A stretch of DNA of 64,000 nt, from assembly GCA_016793635.1 (NCBI GenBank), contig JAEUMD010000008.1, forward strand, positions 310,001-374,000, written 5' to 3'. Position 1 is the first letter of the stretch, and the number at the start of each line of letters is the position of its first letter. Below the pieces are notes generated by a model, which saw nothing but the letters and a program-made list of their open reading frames with translations, was not told where the DNA came from and searched no databases. Below, piece after piece: positions 26,233 to 35,473 of the stretch. This DNA comes from Hyphomicrobiaceae bacterium. Lineage in GTDB: Bacteria > Pseudomonadota > Alphaproteobacteria > Rhizobiales > Hyphomicrobiaceae. Both the position numbers and the translations under genes were made by a program.

Positions 26233-27336
26233 TCAGCTAGCCAACCGGTTGACACTGAGACGCGCGCGGAAAGCGCGAGTGAGTGTCGGCAGGATGCGTG
26301 TCGCGTCGCCGACGACACCCACGTGCGCGAAGTCGAAAATCGGTGCATTCTTGTCGGTGTTGATCGCGAGGATCAGATCGGCGCCCTCGACGCCGACGCG
26401 ATGCTGTATCGCACCCGAGATGCCCGCCGCGATGTAGAGCTTCGGACGGATCGTCTTGCCCGTTTGCCCGATCTGGCGATCGACAGGCACCCACCCCTTC
26501 TGCACGACGGGCCGCGAACAGCCGTATTCACCGCCGAGGACTTCGGCGAGCGCCTTGACGAGCTGGAAATTCTCCGCCGATTGCAGTCCGATACCGCCGG
26601 CGACGACGATATCCGCATATGCAAGATTGGACTTCGAGCTCTCGCGGTCCGGCAGGAAAGAAAGCACCTTCGTGACGATGTCGCTTTCGACGAGATTGGG
26701 AACGACCTCGACGACACGGCCGATGCGTCCTTCACGCCGCTCCGGCATCGCCATCACCCGAGGGCGCACCGTCGCCATCTGTGGACGGTAGTTCAACGTG
26801 TAAATCGTGCACAACAGCGAGCCGCCGAAGGTCGGGCGCGTCGCCGCGAGCGAGCCATCAGCATCGACGGCGAGTTCGGTCGAATCAGCCGTCAGTCCCG
26901 TGAGCAGCGTCGTTGCCACCGAGCCCGCGAGATCGCGGCCGAGCGTCGTCGCGCCGAGCAGGAGAATCTCCGGCTTGTAAGTTTTTACAAGATCGGTGAA
27001 GACGCGCGTGAACGGATCGTTGCGATATTCGGCAAGCGCTTCATGCTGCGCGACGTACGCCACATCGGCGCCAAACGCGAAGCATTCGGCCGCGGCCATT
27101 TTCGACGCCTCGCCCGGCGCGCCGATGATGACACCGGCAAGCTCAACACCGAGCTTATCGGCGAGCTTGCGCCCCTCACCCATCAGTTCCCAGGACACGG
27201 GATGAACCTGGCCGCGTTCGAGCTCGACGAACACCCACACGTGCTTGTAGGCCTTGAACTCCTCGGAGAGTTCCTTCTTCATGCCCGCGCGCCCGCCCTG
27301 CGGTGCCGGAGTCTTCGCCGTTGTCTCGTTGCTCAT
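26233..27336 (-). CDS. fixB: FixB, electron transfer flavoprotein alpha-like subunit
   Basis: A 367-residue ETF-alpha-type protein. The N-terminal domain carries [24 protein letters not shown]. The C-terminal FAD-binding domain carries [48 protein letters not shown] and [11 protein letters not shown], all typical of ETF-alpha/FixB. FixB pairs with FixA as the electron-bifurcating flavoprotein of the nitrogenase electron supply. It lies 25 bases after fixA and 11 before fixC. Confidence 0.96.
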   Translation of the reverse strand: MSNETTAKTPAPQGGRAGMKKELSEEFKAYKHVWVFVELERGQVHPVSWELMGEGRKLADKLGVELAGVIIGAPGEASKMAAAECFAFGADVAYVAQHEALAEYRNDPFTRVFTDLVKTYKPEILLLGATTLGRDLAGSVATTLLTGLTADSTELAVDADGSLAATRPTFGGSLLCTIYTLNYRPQMATVRPRVMAMPERREGRIGRVVEVVPNLVESDIVTKVLSFLPDRESSKSNLAYADIVVAGGIGLQSAENFQLVKALAEVLGGEYGCSRPVVQKGWVPVDRQIGQTGKTIRPKLYIAAGISGAIQHRVGVEGADLILAINTDKNAPIFDFAHVGVVGDATRILPTLTRAFRARLSVNRLAS

Positions 27337-27361
27337 GACCTCAAACTCCCTGGCGCGTGCT

Positions 27362-28216
27362 TCAGTAACCGGCAGCCATCTTCTCGAGCGCGGATTCGAG
27401 ACTCGGCGATCTGGCGAAGATCTCCGCCATCAGCGCCTCGCCCATTTCCTCGTTGGACTTGCCTGTGAGATCGACGATCTGCGCGCGCTCGGAGCGGGGT
27501 GTCGGAGCGAACACGCGCTTAACCACCGTCGGCGACCCCTTGAGGCCGCACTTGGTGAGATCCTTGATGCCCGCCTCGGCTGCACTCCACTTGACGACCG
27601 TGGCGCGCGCAGCCCTCAGCGCGTCATGCATCGTTCCGCGGCGTATGGTGTTGGTGCCTTCGAGCATGGTGACCAGGCATGGAAGGCTCGTCTTCAGCGT
27701 CTGGACACCGCCTTCGGCGCGCCGCTCTACGGTGACCGACCGCTCGGCGAAATCGATGCCGGATATGCGCGCGACGTAGGTCAGCTGATTGAGTTCGAGC
27801 CGGCGCGCGACGCCTGGCCCAACCTGCGCTGTGTCGCCGTCGATCGTCTGCTTGCCGGTAAACACGATGTCCGGTGCGCTCCACGTCTCCGAGATCTTCT
27901 GGATGGCGGAAGCGAGCGCGAACGACGTTGCCAGGGTATCGGAGCCGGCGAAGAACCGATCCGTCAGCAGCACAGCGCGATCAGCACCGAACGTGAGAGC
28001 CTTGCGCAGACTGTCCTCGGCCATGGGTGGGCCCATGGTTAGCACCGTCACCTCGCCGCCATGCTGATCGCGAAGCTGCAACGCCTGCTCCAGTGCGAAC
28101 AGGTCGTAGGGATTGATGATCGTCGGCACACCCTGCCGCATGATCGTGTTGGTGACGGGATGAACGCGGATCTGCGCGGAATCCGGAACCTGCTTGAGGC
28201 AGACGACAATGTGCAT
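27362..28216 (-). CDS. fixA: FixA, electron transfer flavoprotein beta-like subunit
   Basis: A 284-residue ETF-beta-type protein that begins [23 protein letters not shown]. It contains [23 protein letters not shown] and [22 protein letters not shown], the beta-subunit signature region. It is longer than the housekeeping EtfB found at 61.8 kb in the same window, as is usual for FixA. First gene of fixABCX. A sigma-54 promoter (28253-28267) and a NifA site (28362-28377) lie upstream, so expression under nitrogen-fixing conditions is expected. Confidence 0.96.
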   Translation of the reverse strand: MHIVVCLKQVPDSAQIRVHPVTNTIMRQGVPTIINPYDLFALEQALQLRDQHGGEVTVLTMGPPMAEDSLRKALTFGADRAVLLTDRFFAGSDTLATSFALASAIQKISETWSAPDIVFTGKQTIDGDTAQVGPGVARRLELNQLTYVARISGIDFAERSVTVERRAEGGVQTLKTSLPCLVTMLEGTNTIRRGTMHDALRAARATVVKWSAAEAGIKDLTKCGLKGSPTVVKRVFAPTPRSERAQIVDLTGKSNEEMGEALMAEIFARSPSLESALEKMAAGY

Positions 28217-28252
28217 CGGGAGATCTCCGCTTGCTGCTCGCGAATAGACATC

Positions 28253-28267
28253 GCAAGCCCTATGCCA
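28253..28267 (-). promoter_or_regulatory. Sigma-54 promoter of fixABCX
   Basis: On the minus strand the sequence is TGGCATAGGGCTTGC, close to the consensus TGGCAC-N5-TTGC with GG and GC at the -24 and -12 positions. It ends 36 bases upstream of the fixA start. A NifA site lies about 95 bases further upstream. Confidence 0.82.
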
Positions 28268-28361
28268 CTGCGCAGCAAGTCGGAATAACCATTGAAACCC
28301 CGATACTTACGGCTTTACCCGCGTTCCAGCGCACGTCCCGACACACGTCATATCCGCGCCG

Positions 28362-28377
28362 TGTCAGAAACCAGACA
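28362..28377 (-). promoter_or_regulatory. NifA upstream activator site for fixABCX
   Basis: TGT-CAGAAACCAG-ACA matches the NifA consensus TGT-N10-ACA exactly. It is centred about 110 bases upstream of the sigma-54 promoter, a typical spacing for enhancer binding. It lies between nifW and fixA, so it marks fixABCX as a separate unit from iscA-nifUSVW. Confidence 0.8.
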
Positions 28378-28468
28378 TGTTGGACGCGGTCCGCACGAAC
28401 GACTACGCCACCAGTCGAACTCGACCGGTGGCGTTGTGGTAGTGCTCGTACTGAACTCGCGCTTCGCG

Positions 28469-28837
28469 TCACTCGAGCTCGTCGAGCGCGACGAAACCGC
28501 CGGCGGTCGGCGCGACCGCATTCTTCAGCACTTTGAACACGCGCTGATCGAGCGGCCCCGATTGCATGAAGTCTTCATACGCGCGCTCGAGATATGACCG
28601 GCAACGCGCGATGACGACGCGGTCAGGAAGGCCATCGAGCTCCTCCTCGCCGATGTACTCGCCCATGCGCTTCAGGATGTGCAGGCGAACGACGGATAGC
28701 TTCGCGGGATCGAACGGTACTCCAAGTCCGACGAAGAACTCCTCGGCCGAGGCGCACGCCTTGAGCTTGGCGAGCACGTTCTTCTCGCTGGCCAGGGGAA
28801 TGACTGGAGGAATCGAGCAGCCGTCGTGTTCAGACAT
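28469..28837 (-). CDS. nifW: Nitrogenase-stabilising/protective protein NifW
   Basis: A 122-residue NifW protein. The family motifs are SAEEFFVGLGVPFDPAKLSVVRLHILKRM and FKVLKNAVAPTAGGFVALDEL. NifW helps protect or mature the MoFe protein, particularly under oxygen. It follows nifV by 9 bases and is the last gene of the iscA-nifUSVW unit, since a separate fixABCX promoter lies just downstream. Confidence 0.95.
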   Translation of the reverse strand: MSEHDGCSIPPVIPLASEKNVLAKLKACASAEEFFVGLGVPFDPAKLSVVRLHILKRMGEYIGEEELDGLPDRVVIARCRSYLERAYEDFMQSGPLDQRVFKVLKNAVAPTAGGFVALDELE

Positions 28838-28846
28838 GGTCGCACC

Positions 28847-30010
28847 TCAGCTTGCGGCGGCCGGCATTGTGCCGGCGGTACCGAATTTCACCAACCTCAG
28901 CAGCAGCGGCAGGCGTTGTGCCGGCACGCAGCGCTTGGTCTCCGCCGCCTCGGCGCGAACGCTCGAGAGCAAAGCGGCTTCCTCGCCCGGCTCCACCGCA
29001 ATACCGAGCTCACCGAGCGCGTTGCGGATGGCGCTCGTTCCGGAGTGCTTGCCGAGAACGATGCAGTGCTGGCGGCCGACAAGCTGCGGATCGAACGCCT
29101 GATAGGCATCGCGACTCTTGAGCAGACCGTCGACGTGAATACCGGACTCGTGCATGAACGCCGCGGCACCGACGATCGCCTTGCTCTCGGGAATCGATCG
29201 TCCAGAAGCTGCCGCGACGATGCTTGCGACCTGGGGGAGCGCGGACTGCACCAGTCCCGTCCTGAAGCCGTAGATGCGTTCTGCGGCAACCGCGATCTCT
29301 TCGAGCGGCGCATTACCGGCACGCTCGCCGAGCCCGACGACGGTCACGCTAGCATGCGTCGCGCCGGCGCGCAGGGCTGCGAGCGTATTCGCCGTCGCGA
29401 GGCCGAGGTCGTCGTGCGCGTGGATCTCGAGCTCGATACCGCTGCGGGCCACCAACCGCTCGACCAGCGCGAACGTCGAGAAGGGATCGAGCACACCAAG
29501 CGTATCGGCAATTCTGAAACGGCGCGCTCCGACGCTTTCCGCCGTCTCGATGACGCGGCAGAGGAACTCGGGGTCGGCGCGCGAGGAATCCTCACCACCG
29601 ACCGCGACCTCAAGCCCCATGTCGCGGGCATAAGGCACGACGCGGCGGATCGCCTCAAGCGCCCACTCGCGGCCCACGCCGAGCTTGGCCTTGAGTTGAA
29701 TGTCGGACACGGGCACCGACAGGTTGATCATACCGACGCCCGACCTCGCCGCGGCATCGACATCGCCCTCGCGCATGCGACCCCATGCGATCGGCCTCGC
29801 AGCGAGGCCGGCATCGACGATCGCGCGAATGGACTCGATCTCCTGCTCGCCCATCGCCGGCGTGCCCGCTTCGAGCTCGCCCACGCCTGCATCCGCAAGC
29901 GCGCGGGCGATCGCCAGCTTTTCCTCGACGGTGAAGGAAACGCCAGGCGCCTGCTCTCCATCGCGCAGGGTGGTGTCGTTGAGATGGATGCGTGACCCGA
30001 CGACGGACAT
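28847..30010 (-). CDS. nifV: Homocitrate synthase NifV
   Basis: A 387-residue enzyme of the DRE-TIM metallolyase family that condenses acetyl-CoA and 2-oxoglutarate to homocitrate, the organic ligand of FeMo-cofactor. Visible motifs are [17 protein letters not shown] near the N-terminus, the metal-binding [31 protein letters not shown] and [12 protein letters not shown]. The start at 30010 is supported by GGAGGGG six bases upstream. It follows nifS by 13 bases. Confidence 0.96.
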   Translation of the reverse strand: MSVVGSRIHLNDTTLRDGEQAPGVSFTVEEKLAIARALADAGVGELEAGTPAMGEQEIESIRAIVDAGLAARPIAWGRMREGDVDAAARSGVGMINLSVPVSDIQLKAKLGVGREWALEAIRRVVPYARDMGLEVAVGGEDSSRADPEFLCRVIETAESVGARRFRIADTLGVLDPFSTFALVERLVARSGIELEIHAHDDLGLATANTLAALRAGATHASVTVVGLGERAGNAPLEEIAVAAERIYGFRTGLVQSALPQVASIVAAASGRSIPESKAIVGAAAFMHESGIHVDGLLKSRDAYQAFDPQLVGRQHCIVLGKHSGTSAIRNALGELGIAVEPGEEAALLSSVRAEAAETKRCVPAQRLPLLLRLVKFGTAGTMPAAAS

Positions 30011-30023
30011 CGGCCCCTCCTGC

Positions 30024-31232
30024 TCAGGCATAGGTCGGCTGGAACGTCGCCGGCTTAGCACCGCCTTCGGTCCAGAAGGGAGAGAGGTCGCGCAGCCGCT
30101 CGATGATGCCCGGCATCACGTCCAGCACCTGATCGACGTCCTCCGCCGAGTTGTCACGGCTGAACGAGAAGCGAATGGCACCGTGCGCCGCCGTGTAAGG
30201 CACACCCATGGCACGCAGCACGTGCGACGGTTCGAGCGAGCCGGACGTGCAGGCCGAACCCGACGACGCGGCGATGCCGGCCCGGTTGAGCAACAGCAGA
30301 ATGGCCTCGCCTTCGATGAACTCGAACGCGATGTTCGAAGTATTCGGCAAGCGGTTGGCGGAATCACCCGTTACGAACGACTTGCCGATGCGCTGGAGAA
30401 GCCCCTTCTCGAGCCGGTCGCGAAGCCCGCTGATGTAGGCCATGTCCGTCGCGAGATCCGCGTGCGCTATTGCGGCGGCAACGCCGAGGCCGACGATGCC
30501 CGGCGTATTCTCCGTCCCCGCGCGTCGGCCGCGTTCCTGGTGCCCGCCCTTGAGTAGCGACTTGAAACGAACGCCGCGACGGACATAGAGCGCACCAATA
30601 CCCTTTGGACCGTGCAGCTTGTGTCCCGACAGCGAGAGCATGTCGATTTCCGTCGTCTTCAGATCGATCGGAACCTTGCCGACCGCTTGCACGGCATCGG
30701 TATGGAACAGCGCGCCGGCTTCCTTGGCGAGCTCGGCCAACTCGGCGACGGGATTGATCGTGCCGGTTTCATTGTTCGCCCACATGATGGAAACAAGCGC
30801 CGTCTTTTCCGACAGGGCTTTGCGGTACGCTTCGATATCGAGCCGCCCCTGACTGTCGACACCGATCACGTGCACTCTGGTGCCGCGCGATTTCTCGAGA
30901 TGCTCGCACATCGAGAGGATCGCTGGATGCTCGACCGCGCTGGTGATGATCTCATCGCGGCCAGGGCTCACCTCGAGCGCCGAGAGCAACGCGGCGTTAT
31001 CGCTTTCCGTGCCGCCGGACGTGAAGACGACCTCGTGATCGTGCTCCGCGCCAAGTAGCTGCTGTAGCTTGCCTCGCGCATCGCGAACCGCGCCGCCGAC
31101 TTTCGCGCCGAACGCGTGCATCGAAGACGGATTTCCGAACTGCTCGTTGAAGTACGGCAGCATCGCCGAGACGACACGGGCATCCACCTTGGTGGTCGCA
31201 TTGTTGTCGAGGTAGACAGGGCGGACGGACAT
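30024..31232 (-). CDS. nifS: Cysteine desulfurase NifS
   Basis: A 402-residue pyridoxal-phosphate enzyme that mobilises sulfur from cysteine for Fe-S assembly on NifU. The N-terminus is [12 protein letters not shown]. The PLP lysine is in [21 protein letters not shown] (near residue 203), and the catalytic cysteine loop is [10 protein letters not shown] near residue 326. The length matches NifS. It sits between nifU (66 bases upstream) and nifV. Confidence 0.97.
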   Translation of the reverse strand: MSVRPVYLDNNATTKVDARVVSAMLPYFNEQFGNPSSMHAFGAKVGGAVRDARGKLQQLLGAEHDHEVVFTSGGTESDNAALLSALEVSPGRDEIITSAVEHPAILSMCEHLEKSRGTRVHVIGVDSQGRLDIEAYRKALSEKTALVSIMWANNETGTINPVAELAELAKEAGALFHTDAVQAVGKVPIDLKTTEIDMLSLSGHKLHGPKGIGALYVRRGVRFKSLLKGGHQERGRRAGTENTPGIVGLGVAAAIAHADLATDMAYISGLRDRLEKGLLQRIGKSFVTGDSANRLPNTSNIAFEFIEGEAILLLLNRAGIAASSGSACTSGSLEPSHVLRAMGVPYTAAHGAIRFSFSRDNSAEDVDQVLDVMPGIIERLRDLSPFWTEGGAKPATFQPTYA

Positions 31233-31298
31233 GCGGGCCTCCTTCCTACAGGACTGCGTTACAGTGCAACGCCTTGGGCGCGCAGGGACACGAAACGG

Positions 31299-32300
31299 CT
31301 AGTGGGCGCCGGACTGCACCGGCACGACGCGCAAGGGCAGGCCGCTTCGCTCCATCAGGCGCTGCTGCACGCCATTGACCGTCATCGAAGCGAGTTGGCA
31401 ATTGATGCAGGCGCCCTTCAGCTTGAGCAGCACCTTGTCGCCATCGACGTCGATCAACTCACAGTCCCCGCCATCGCGTTGCAGCGTCGGACGCACCTCG
31501 GCGATGACTTCCTCGACAATTCGGATCTTCTGTAGCGTCGTCAGCTTGGGCTTCGGCGCTGCCGCACGGACCTCTTCGTTGAAGATCTCGAGAGGCACGA
31601 AGTCGTCGGAAATCTCGACGGTCGCCTTCGCGCCCGCCCGTCCGGTCTGCGGCTTGCGGATGATGCCACTCGTATCCGAAATGCCTCCAGCGACGAACGC
31701 AGCCGCTGCATCGAGCGCGCCCTCCGCCACCATCTCCGCGTTGACGCGGGCCAACACCGCCTCGATCCCATCCGCGCAGGTGGCGCAGCTTCCGCCCGCC
31801 TTGGTGTAGAACGTGACCATCTCGAGTGTCGTCAGCTTGTTGACGCGAATGGCCGTTTCGAGCATGCCCTCGTCGACGCCGAAGCACTTGCAAATCAGCG
31901 CACCTTCCTCGTGATCGTCGCTCCACGTCTCACCGCGGAAGTTCGCCACTGCCGCCTGTAACGCTTCATAGCCCATCACCGAGCAGTGCATCTTCTCCGG
32001 CGGCAAGCCCCCGAGGAAATCGGCGATGTCGGCGTTGGTCAGCTTCAGGGCCTCGTCGATCGTCTTGCCGATGACGAGTTCCGTGAGTGCCGACGACGAC
32101 GCGATCGCCGATCCGCAGCCGAACGTCTGGAACGTTGCCGCCTCGATGCGCTCCGTCGCCGGATCCACCTTCAGCATCAGCTTCAGTGCGTCACCACAGG
32201 CAATCGCGCCCACCTCACCAACCGCGTTGGCATCGGCCAGCACGCCGGCGTTCTTCGGATCGAAGAAGTATTCCTTCACCTTCTCGGAATAATCCCACAT
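31299..32300 (-). CDS. nifU: Fe-S cluster scaffold NifU (three-domain)
   Basis: A 333-residue modular scaffold. The N-terminal IscU-like domain has Cys35, Cys62 and Cys106 ([31 protein letters not shown]). The central BFD-like 2Fe-2S domain starts [10 protein letters not shown] (Cys137, Cys139) and ends SCATCADG. The C-terminal Nfu domain carries [15 protein letters not shown]. Together with NifS it assembles clusters for nitrogenase proteins. The start at 32300 gives the family N-terminus [17 protein letters not shown]; further upstream frame sequence overlaps iscA and is not coding. Confidence 0.97.
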   Translation of the reverse strand: MWDYSEKVKEYFFDPKNAGVLADANAVGEVGAIACGDALKLMLKVDPATERIEAATFQTFGCGSAIASSSALTELVIGKTIDEALKLTNADIADFLGGLPPEKMHCSVMGYEALQAAVANFRGETWSDDHEEGALICKCFGVDEGMLETAIRVNKLTTLEMVTFYTKAGGSCATCADGIEAVLARVNAEMVAEGALDAAAAFVAGGISDTSGIIRKPQTGRAGAKATVEISDDFVPLEIFNEEVRAAAPKPKLTTLQKIRIVEEVIAEVRPTLQRDGGDCELIDVDGDKVLLKLKGACINCQLASMTVNGVQQRLMERSGLPLRVVPVQSGAH

Positions 32301-32313
32301 GGCCGCACTCCCC

Positions 32314-32634
32314 TCAGCAGAATGATTTGCCGCAACTGCACTTCGACGAGGCGTTGGGATTGTCGAACGAGAAGCCCGCCTTTCCGAGCTCCTCGACGAA
32401 ATCGACGGTGACACCCGAGAGCATCTCGGCCGATCTGGGATCGAGGAAGATCTGCACGCCACTGCTTTCGACGACGGCGTCATCGGAACGCGGCTGGAGG
32501 TCGAGGCCGATCTTGTAGCGAAAGCCGGAACAGCCGCCATTTTCCACCATGATGCGGAAACCCGCGCCGGCCTTGCCGGATTTCTCTATGGCCTTCTTGA
32601 CGGCGCCTGCAGCATTCGGAGTGAGCGCGATCAT
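32314..32634 (-). CDS. HesB/IscA-type Fe-S carrier, nif-associated
   Basis: A 106-residue A-type Fe-S carrier. The three conserved cysteines are in [14 protein letters not shown] (Cys35) and KCSCGKSFC (Cys near 99 and 101). It is the nif-specific IscA (often called nifIscA or orf6) found ahead of nifU. It is the first gene of the iscA-nifUSVW unit, preceded by a sigma-54 promoter at 32677-32692 and a NifA site at 32736-32751. Confidence 0.94.
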   Translation of the reverse strand: MIALTPNAAGAVKKAIEKSGKAGAGFRIMVENGGCSGFRYKIGLDLQPRSDDAVVESSGVQIFLDPRSAEMLSGVTVDFVEELGKAGFSFDNPNASSKCSCGKSFC

Positions 32635-32676
32635 TCGGTATCCTCCACTTGGTGAGAAAGCTGTTGGAGGTACATC

Positions 32677-32692
32677 AGCAAGTCGTGTGCCA
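32677..32692 (-). promoter_or_regulatory. Sigma-54 promoter of iscA-nifUSVW
   Basis: On the minus strand the sequence is TGGCACACGACTTGCT, matching TGGCAC-N5-TTGCW. It lies about 43 bases upstream of the iscA start. Confidence 0.85.
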
Positions 32693-32735
32693 CGCCGAAA
32701 ATGCTTGAAAACATGGCCTGTTTCGGTCCGGCAGT

Positions 32736-32751
32736 TGTCGCGCTCCTGACA
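32736..32751 (-). promoter_or_regulatory. NifA upstream activator site for iscA-nifUSVW
   Basis: TGT-CGCGCTCCTG-ACA matches TGT-N10-ACA. It is only about 44-59 bases upstream of the sigma-54 element, closer than for the other nif promoters here, and lies just past the stop of the hemerythrin-like gene. Confidence 0.72.
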
Positions 32752-32769
32752 ACGGTCGGCTTCACGACA

Positions 32770-33177
32770 TTACTTCGTGCGCCGCTTGCGCTGCTCCTTC
32801 ACACAGCGCGCCAGCGCCGAATCCATGGTGGCCGCGTGCGCGCGAAACCAGGCCGGCAGATATTCGCAGACGAACGCCTTCGCCATCTCCGGCATGCCCC
32901 TGTCAGCCATTGCCGCGTAGCGCGAGAGGTCGCCGAGGACGCGCGCGTGCTCTTCCTCGTGCTCGCGCGCGGCCGGGAAATCACATGTACTCATCAACTT
33001 GCTCTCGAGCGCAAAGTGCGCGCGAGTGTGCTCGACGAGAGATCGTAGGAGATGCCGCAGGTCATCGGCGTCGCGTGTCGCGCCGATGGCATTGACCAGG
33101 GCGATGAACTCGGCGTGCGTTTCGTCCATCTCGCTGACGCCGGAGTGTTCGCGCTTGGTCCACTGAAGTACGTCCAT
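32770..33177 (-). CDS. Bacteriohemerythrin-like protein
   Basis: A 135-residue single-domain hemerythrin. Iron ligands are visible as His in REHSGVSEMDETHAEFI, EHTRAHFALESKLM and AREHEEEHARVL. Hemerythrins bind O2 at a non-haem di-iron site. The start MDVLQWTKRE at 33177 is the usual family N-terminus. It lies 120 bases downstream of nifQ on the same strand, just before the iscA promoter, so it is embedded in the nif cluster. Oxygen delivery or scavenging near nitrogenase is a plausible inferred role. Confidence 0.9.
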   Translation of the reverse strand: MDVLQWTKREHSGVSEMDETHAEFIALVNAIGATRDADDLRHLLRSLVEHTRAHFALESKLMSTCDFPAAREHEEEHARVLGDLSRYAAMADRGMPEMAKAFVCEYLPAWFRAHAATMDSALARCVKEQRKRRTK

Positions 33178-33297
33178 AGAGATCACCGCGCCACCATTCC
33201 GCTCGACTGACGGCAAGCGACGGCGCCTGCTCGCGCGCAGCGACGATGCATGCCTGATTTCAATTTACGGGCGTCTCAACCTACTCAATGACACCGA

Positions 33298-33918
33298 TCA
33301 GTCCGGCGGCGTCTTGGCGCGGGCCATCAGCGCATCGACGGACCCGGGCTCGAAGCAGCGCTCGACATCGGGGCACGTGCAGCACGTGGGCGACGTGCAG
33401 TGCGCCATCCCCTCGGCCTCGCACAACTGGCGGAAGAAGAAGCGCTTCCAGCGCATGTTGTCGACGTTGAGGGCCGCGAGGTCGGGAAAGAATTGGCGCA
33501 TCGTGCTGGTCAGCATTGGCCGATCGGGCAGTCCGAGATCTTCCCAAAGGTGGCCGCCCTCGATGGAGCGCCGGGCGATGATGTGCGCGAGAACCCGCGA
33601 CGTCTCATTGTCGGGCGTAGTGTAAGCCATCAAGAGATCGCGCACCCAGGCCTGCTCCTCGCTCACATCCTGCTGAACGTAGTCGTCGGGAACAAGCACC
33701 GGATGCCCCGGAACGTACAACATCAGGAGAACCCCGAGCGAGGTTCCACCAACACCGATGCGCCGCGCGAGTGTGCCACCACGCAGATCGCGCTCCCCGA
33801 GCCCCTTTTCCAGAACTGAGCACAGCACCGTGCGCTCCAGGACCGTCGTCATCATCGGAAGCCCGACGTGTGCAACGGGCGGTGGATTTCCTGTATCGCG
33901 ATCAGTGTTTTCGAGCAC
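33298..33918 (-). CDS. nifQ: NifQ, molybdenum donor for FeMo-cofactor
   Basis: A 206-residue NifQ. The diagnostic cysteine motif C-x4-C-x2-C-x5-C is present near the C terminus (HCTSPTCCTCPDVERC), preceded by MRWKRFFFRQLCEAEGM. NifQ carries a Mo-Fe-S cluster and passes molybdenum to the NifEN/NifH maturation step. The GTG start at 33918 was chosen because AAGGAG precedes it by eight bases and it begins 14 bases after fdxB; a longer frame overlaps fdxB. It fits with modABC at 51.5-53.8 kb. Confidence 0.94.
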   Translation of the reverse strand: MLENTDRDTGNPPPVAHVGLPMMTTVLERTVLCSVLEKGLGERDLRGGTLARRIGVGGTSLGVLLMLYVPGHPVLVPDDYVQQDVSEEQAWVRDLLMAYTTPDNETSRVLAHIIARRSIEGGHLWEDLGLPDRPMLTSTMRQFFPDLAALNVDNMRWKRFFFRQLCEAEGMAHCTSPTCCTCPDVERCFEPGSVDALMARAKTPPD

Positions 33919-33932
33919 GGTGCGGTTCTCCT

Positions 33933-34247
33933 TCAAGCCTCGAGAGCTTCCGCCGGTGTGTGGGTTTGGCAGTTCTTCGGACAGACGCGCGCGCATGCAC
34001 CACAGCCGATGCAGGAGCCGGCATTATCGAGAACCATGATCTTCCGGTTGAGATCGCCGTCGAAGTCGTCGTCGTCGTCCTCTGTCACCTTGCCGAGGTT
34101 CTTCCCATCCTCGTCCAAGCCATACAGGTGCATGACGTCGCGCGAGCACACCTTGTAGCAACGGCCGCAGCCGATGCAGGTCTCACCATTGATGGCGGTC
34201 AGGTAGACCGGAGTCCAAGGTGTGCCGTCCCGAGTTGCATTTGCCAT
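33933..34247 (-). CDS. fdxB: Nif-specific ferredoxin III (FdxB)
   Basis: A 104-residue 2[4Fe-4S] ferredoxin. The cluster motifs are CIGCGRCYKVCSRDVM and CIGCGACARVCPKNC, separated by an acidic insert (EDDDDDFDGD) typical of nif-specific ferredoxin III. It is an electron carrier associated with cofactor synthesis or nitrogenase. The start at 34247 has GGGAGG upstream. It lies between the small NifX-associated gene and nifQ. Confidence 0.93.
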   Translation of the reverse strand: MANATRDGTPWTPVYLTAINGETCIGCGRCYKVCSRDVMHLYGLDEDGKNLGKVTEDDDDDFDGDLNRKIMVLDNAGSCIGCGACARVCPKNCQTHTPAEALEA

Positions 34248-34261
34248 GGTTCCCTCCCGGA

Positions 34262-34492
34262 TCAAGAGCTCGCGGCATGCGGCTTCGGCAGATCAGCGCT
34301 CTCGAGCGCTTTCAGCTCGGCTCGCGCCGCTTCGAGCGCGGCATAGGCGTCATAGGTCGCCTTTGCAGTCCCCATGATCCCCTGCCAATTGATCGGCAGA
34401 TCCTCCGCCAGATCGTGAAGGTTCATCTTCGCGGTGGTGGCGCGCGCCGAAAGCTTCTTCAATTCGGCTTTGATGGTTTCGATATCGGACAT
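34262..34492 (-). CDS. CCE_0567 family (DUF683) nif-associated protein
   Basis: A 76-residue helical protein. The motif SDIETIKAELKKLSARATTAKMNLHDLAEDLP and the stretch INWQGIMGTAKATYDAYAAL match the small DUF683/CCE_0567 proteins found after nifX. Their function is unknown, though a metal-binding hairpin has been described for the family. The start at 34492 was preferred to an ATG two codons upstream because of the spacing to GGGAG. It lies 16 bases after the NifX-associated gene. Confidence 0.9.
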   Translation of the reverse strand: MSDIETIKAELKKLSARATTAKMNLHDLAEDLPINWQGIMGTAKATYDAYAALEAARAELKALESADLPKPHAASS

Positions 34493-34508
34493 GCTCATCA
34501 CTCCCTGC

Positions 34509-34988
34509 TCAGGCACGGGCTACGTCGGGATACGCCGTGATCGCCTCGACACCCGCGGCGACGAGCTTCCCACCTTCGGACGCAAGCTTGTCGATACTGT
34601 CGAAGCCGAATCGGTGGACATCGCGCAGATGCCGCGACAGAACGACGAGCCGCCCCGTCGTAAGGAGCACGCGGCCGAAACCTTCGTGGTGCATCTTCAT
34701 CATCGGGCTCGCGACAAGCCCCGTCTCCCGCTCGATCGAAAGAGATACCGCGTTGTAGAAGAGCTCGAGTCGCGCAAGCACATCGGGATCTGGATCGGCC
34801 ATCAGCGGTAGTGCCTTGCGCTGCTCCTTCGTCACGATGAACGGCTTCAGGAGTTCCACATCACTCGTTCCCTCCCACACGCCATAGGCATCCTGGGCAC
34901 GCACCAGGCGCACCAGCGTCGCGACGAACGGCGACGCGATACCTCCAGGGGCTGAGTCCAGCGTCTCGATTTCAGCAACGACGGTCAT
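34509..34988 (-). CDS. NifX-associated nitrogen fixation protein (DUF269)
   Basis: A 159-residue protein of the DUF269 family that regularly follows nifX. Recognisable stretches are [54 protein letters not shown] and [18 protein letters not shown]. Its exact role is unknown but it is conserved in nif clusters. It overlaps the nifX stop by four bases (ATGA). Confidence 0.94.
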   Translation of the reverse strand: MTVVAEIETLDSAPGGIASPFVATLVRLVRAQDAYGVWEGTSDVELLKPFIVTKEQRKALPLMADPDPDVLARLELFYNAVSLSIERETGLVASPMMKMHHEGFGRVLLTTGRLVVLSRHLRDVHRFGFDSIDKLASEGGKLVAAGVEAITAYPDVARA

Positions 34989-35473
34989 GGCATTTCCTCC
35001 TCGGCGAACGACGGCTTCGCGATTAATCCGGCTTGCCCTAGTACTTTGCGCAGCCAGGGGGGCGGGACGCCCTTCAACATCGTCTGGACACGACCGATCA
35101 CTTCGTCGATCGGCTGCACGTCGGCGACCTTGATCGGGTGCATTCCGGCCCTTACGACCTTTGCCGCTGCCGGACCGCCGATCGCTCGCACGAACAGCAG
35201 ATGTACGCCCTTCAATGCATCGACCTTCGGCGTGATGCGGTCGTCGCCATCCTCTTTGTGCTTACCTCCCTCGTCGGAAACATCGTCGAACCCGACGGCC
35301 TCGATGAACGAGGAGGCATCGGCTGTGACATCGAACACAGCGAACTTGCGCGCGGAGCCGAAGTGCGCATCGAGGCGCTTCATATCCTGCGTCGCGATGG
35401 CAATGCGGATGGCCGGCCCCGTTGCAGAGGCGACGGATTGATCGTCAATGAGTTGAAGGCGACGGACGTTCAT
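34985..35473 (-). CDS. nifX: NifX, FeMo-cofactor precursor carrier
   Basis: A 162-residue protein of the NifX/NafY dinitrogenase-cofactor-binding fold. The core is [28 protein letters not shown], with the typical HFG motif, and continues through [29 protein letters not shown]. NifX binds NifB-co or a FeMo-cofactor precursor during transfer to NifEN. It overlaps the nifN end by 29 bases, which indicates tight coupling. Confidence 0.95.
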   Translation of the reverse strand: MNVRRLQLIDDQSVASATGPAIRIAIATQDMKRLDAHFGSARKFAVFDVTADASSFIEAVGFDDVSDEGGKHKEDGDDRITPKVDALKGVHLLFVRAIGGPAAAKVVRAGMHPIKVADVQPIDEVIGRVQTMLKGVPPPWLRKVLGQAGLIAKPSFAEEEMP

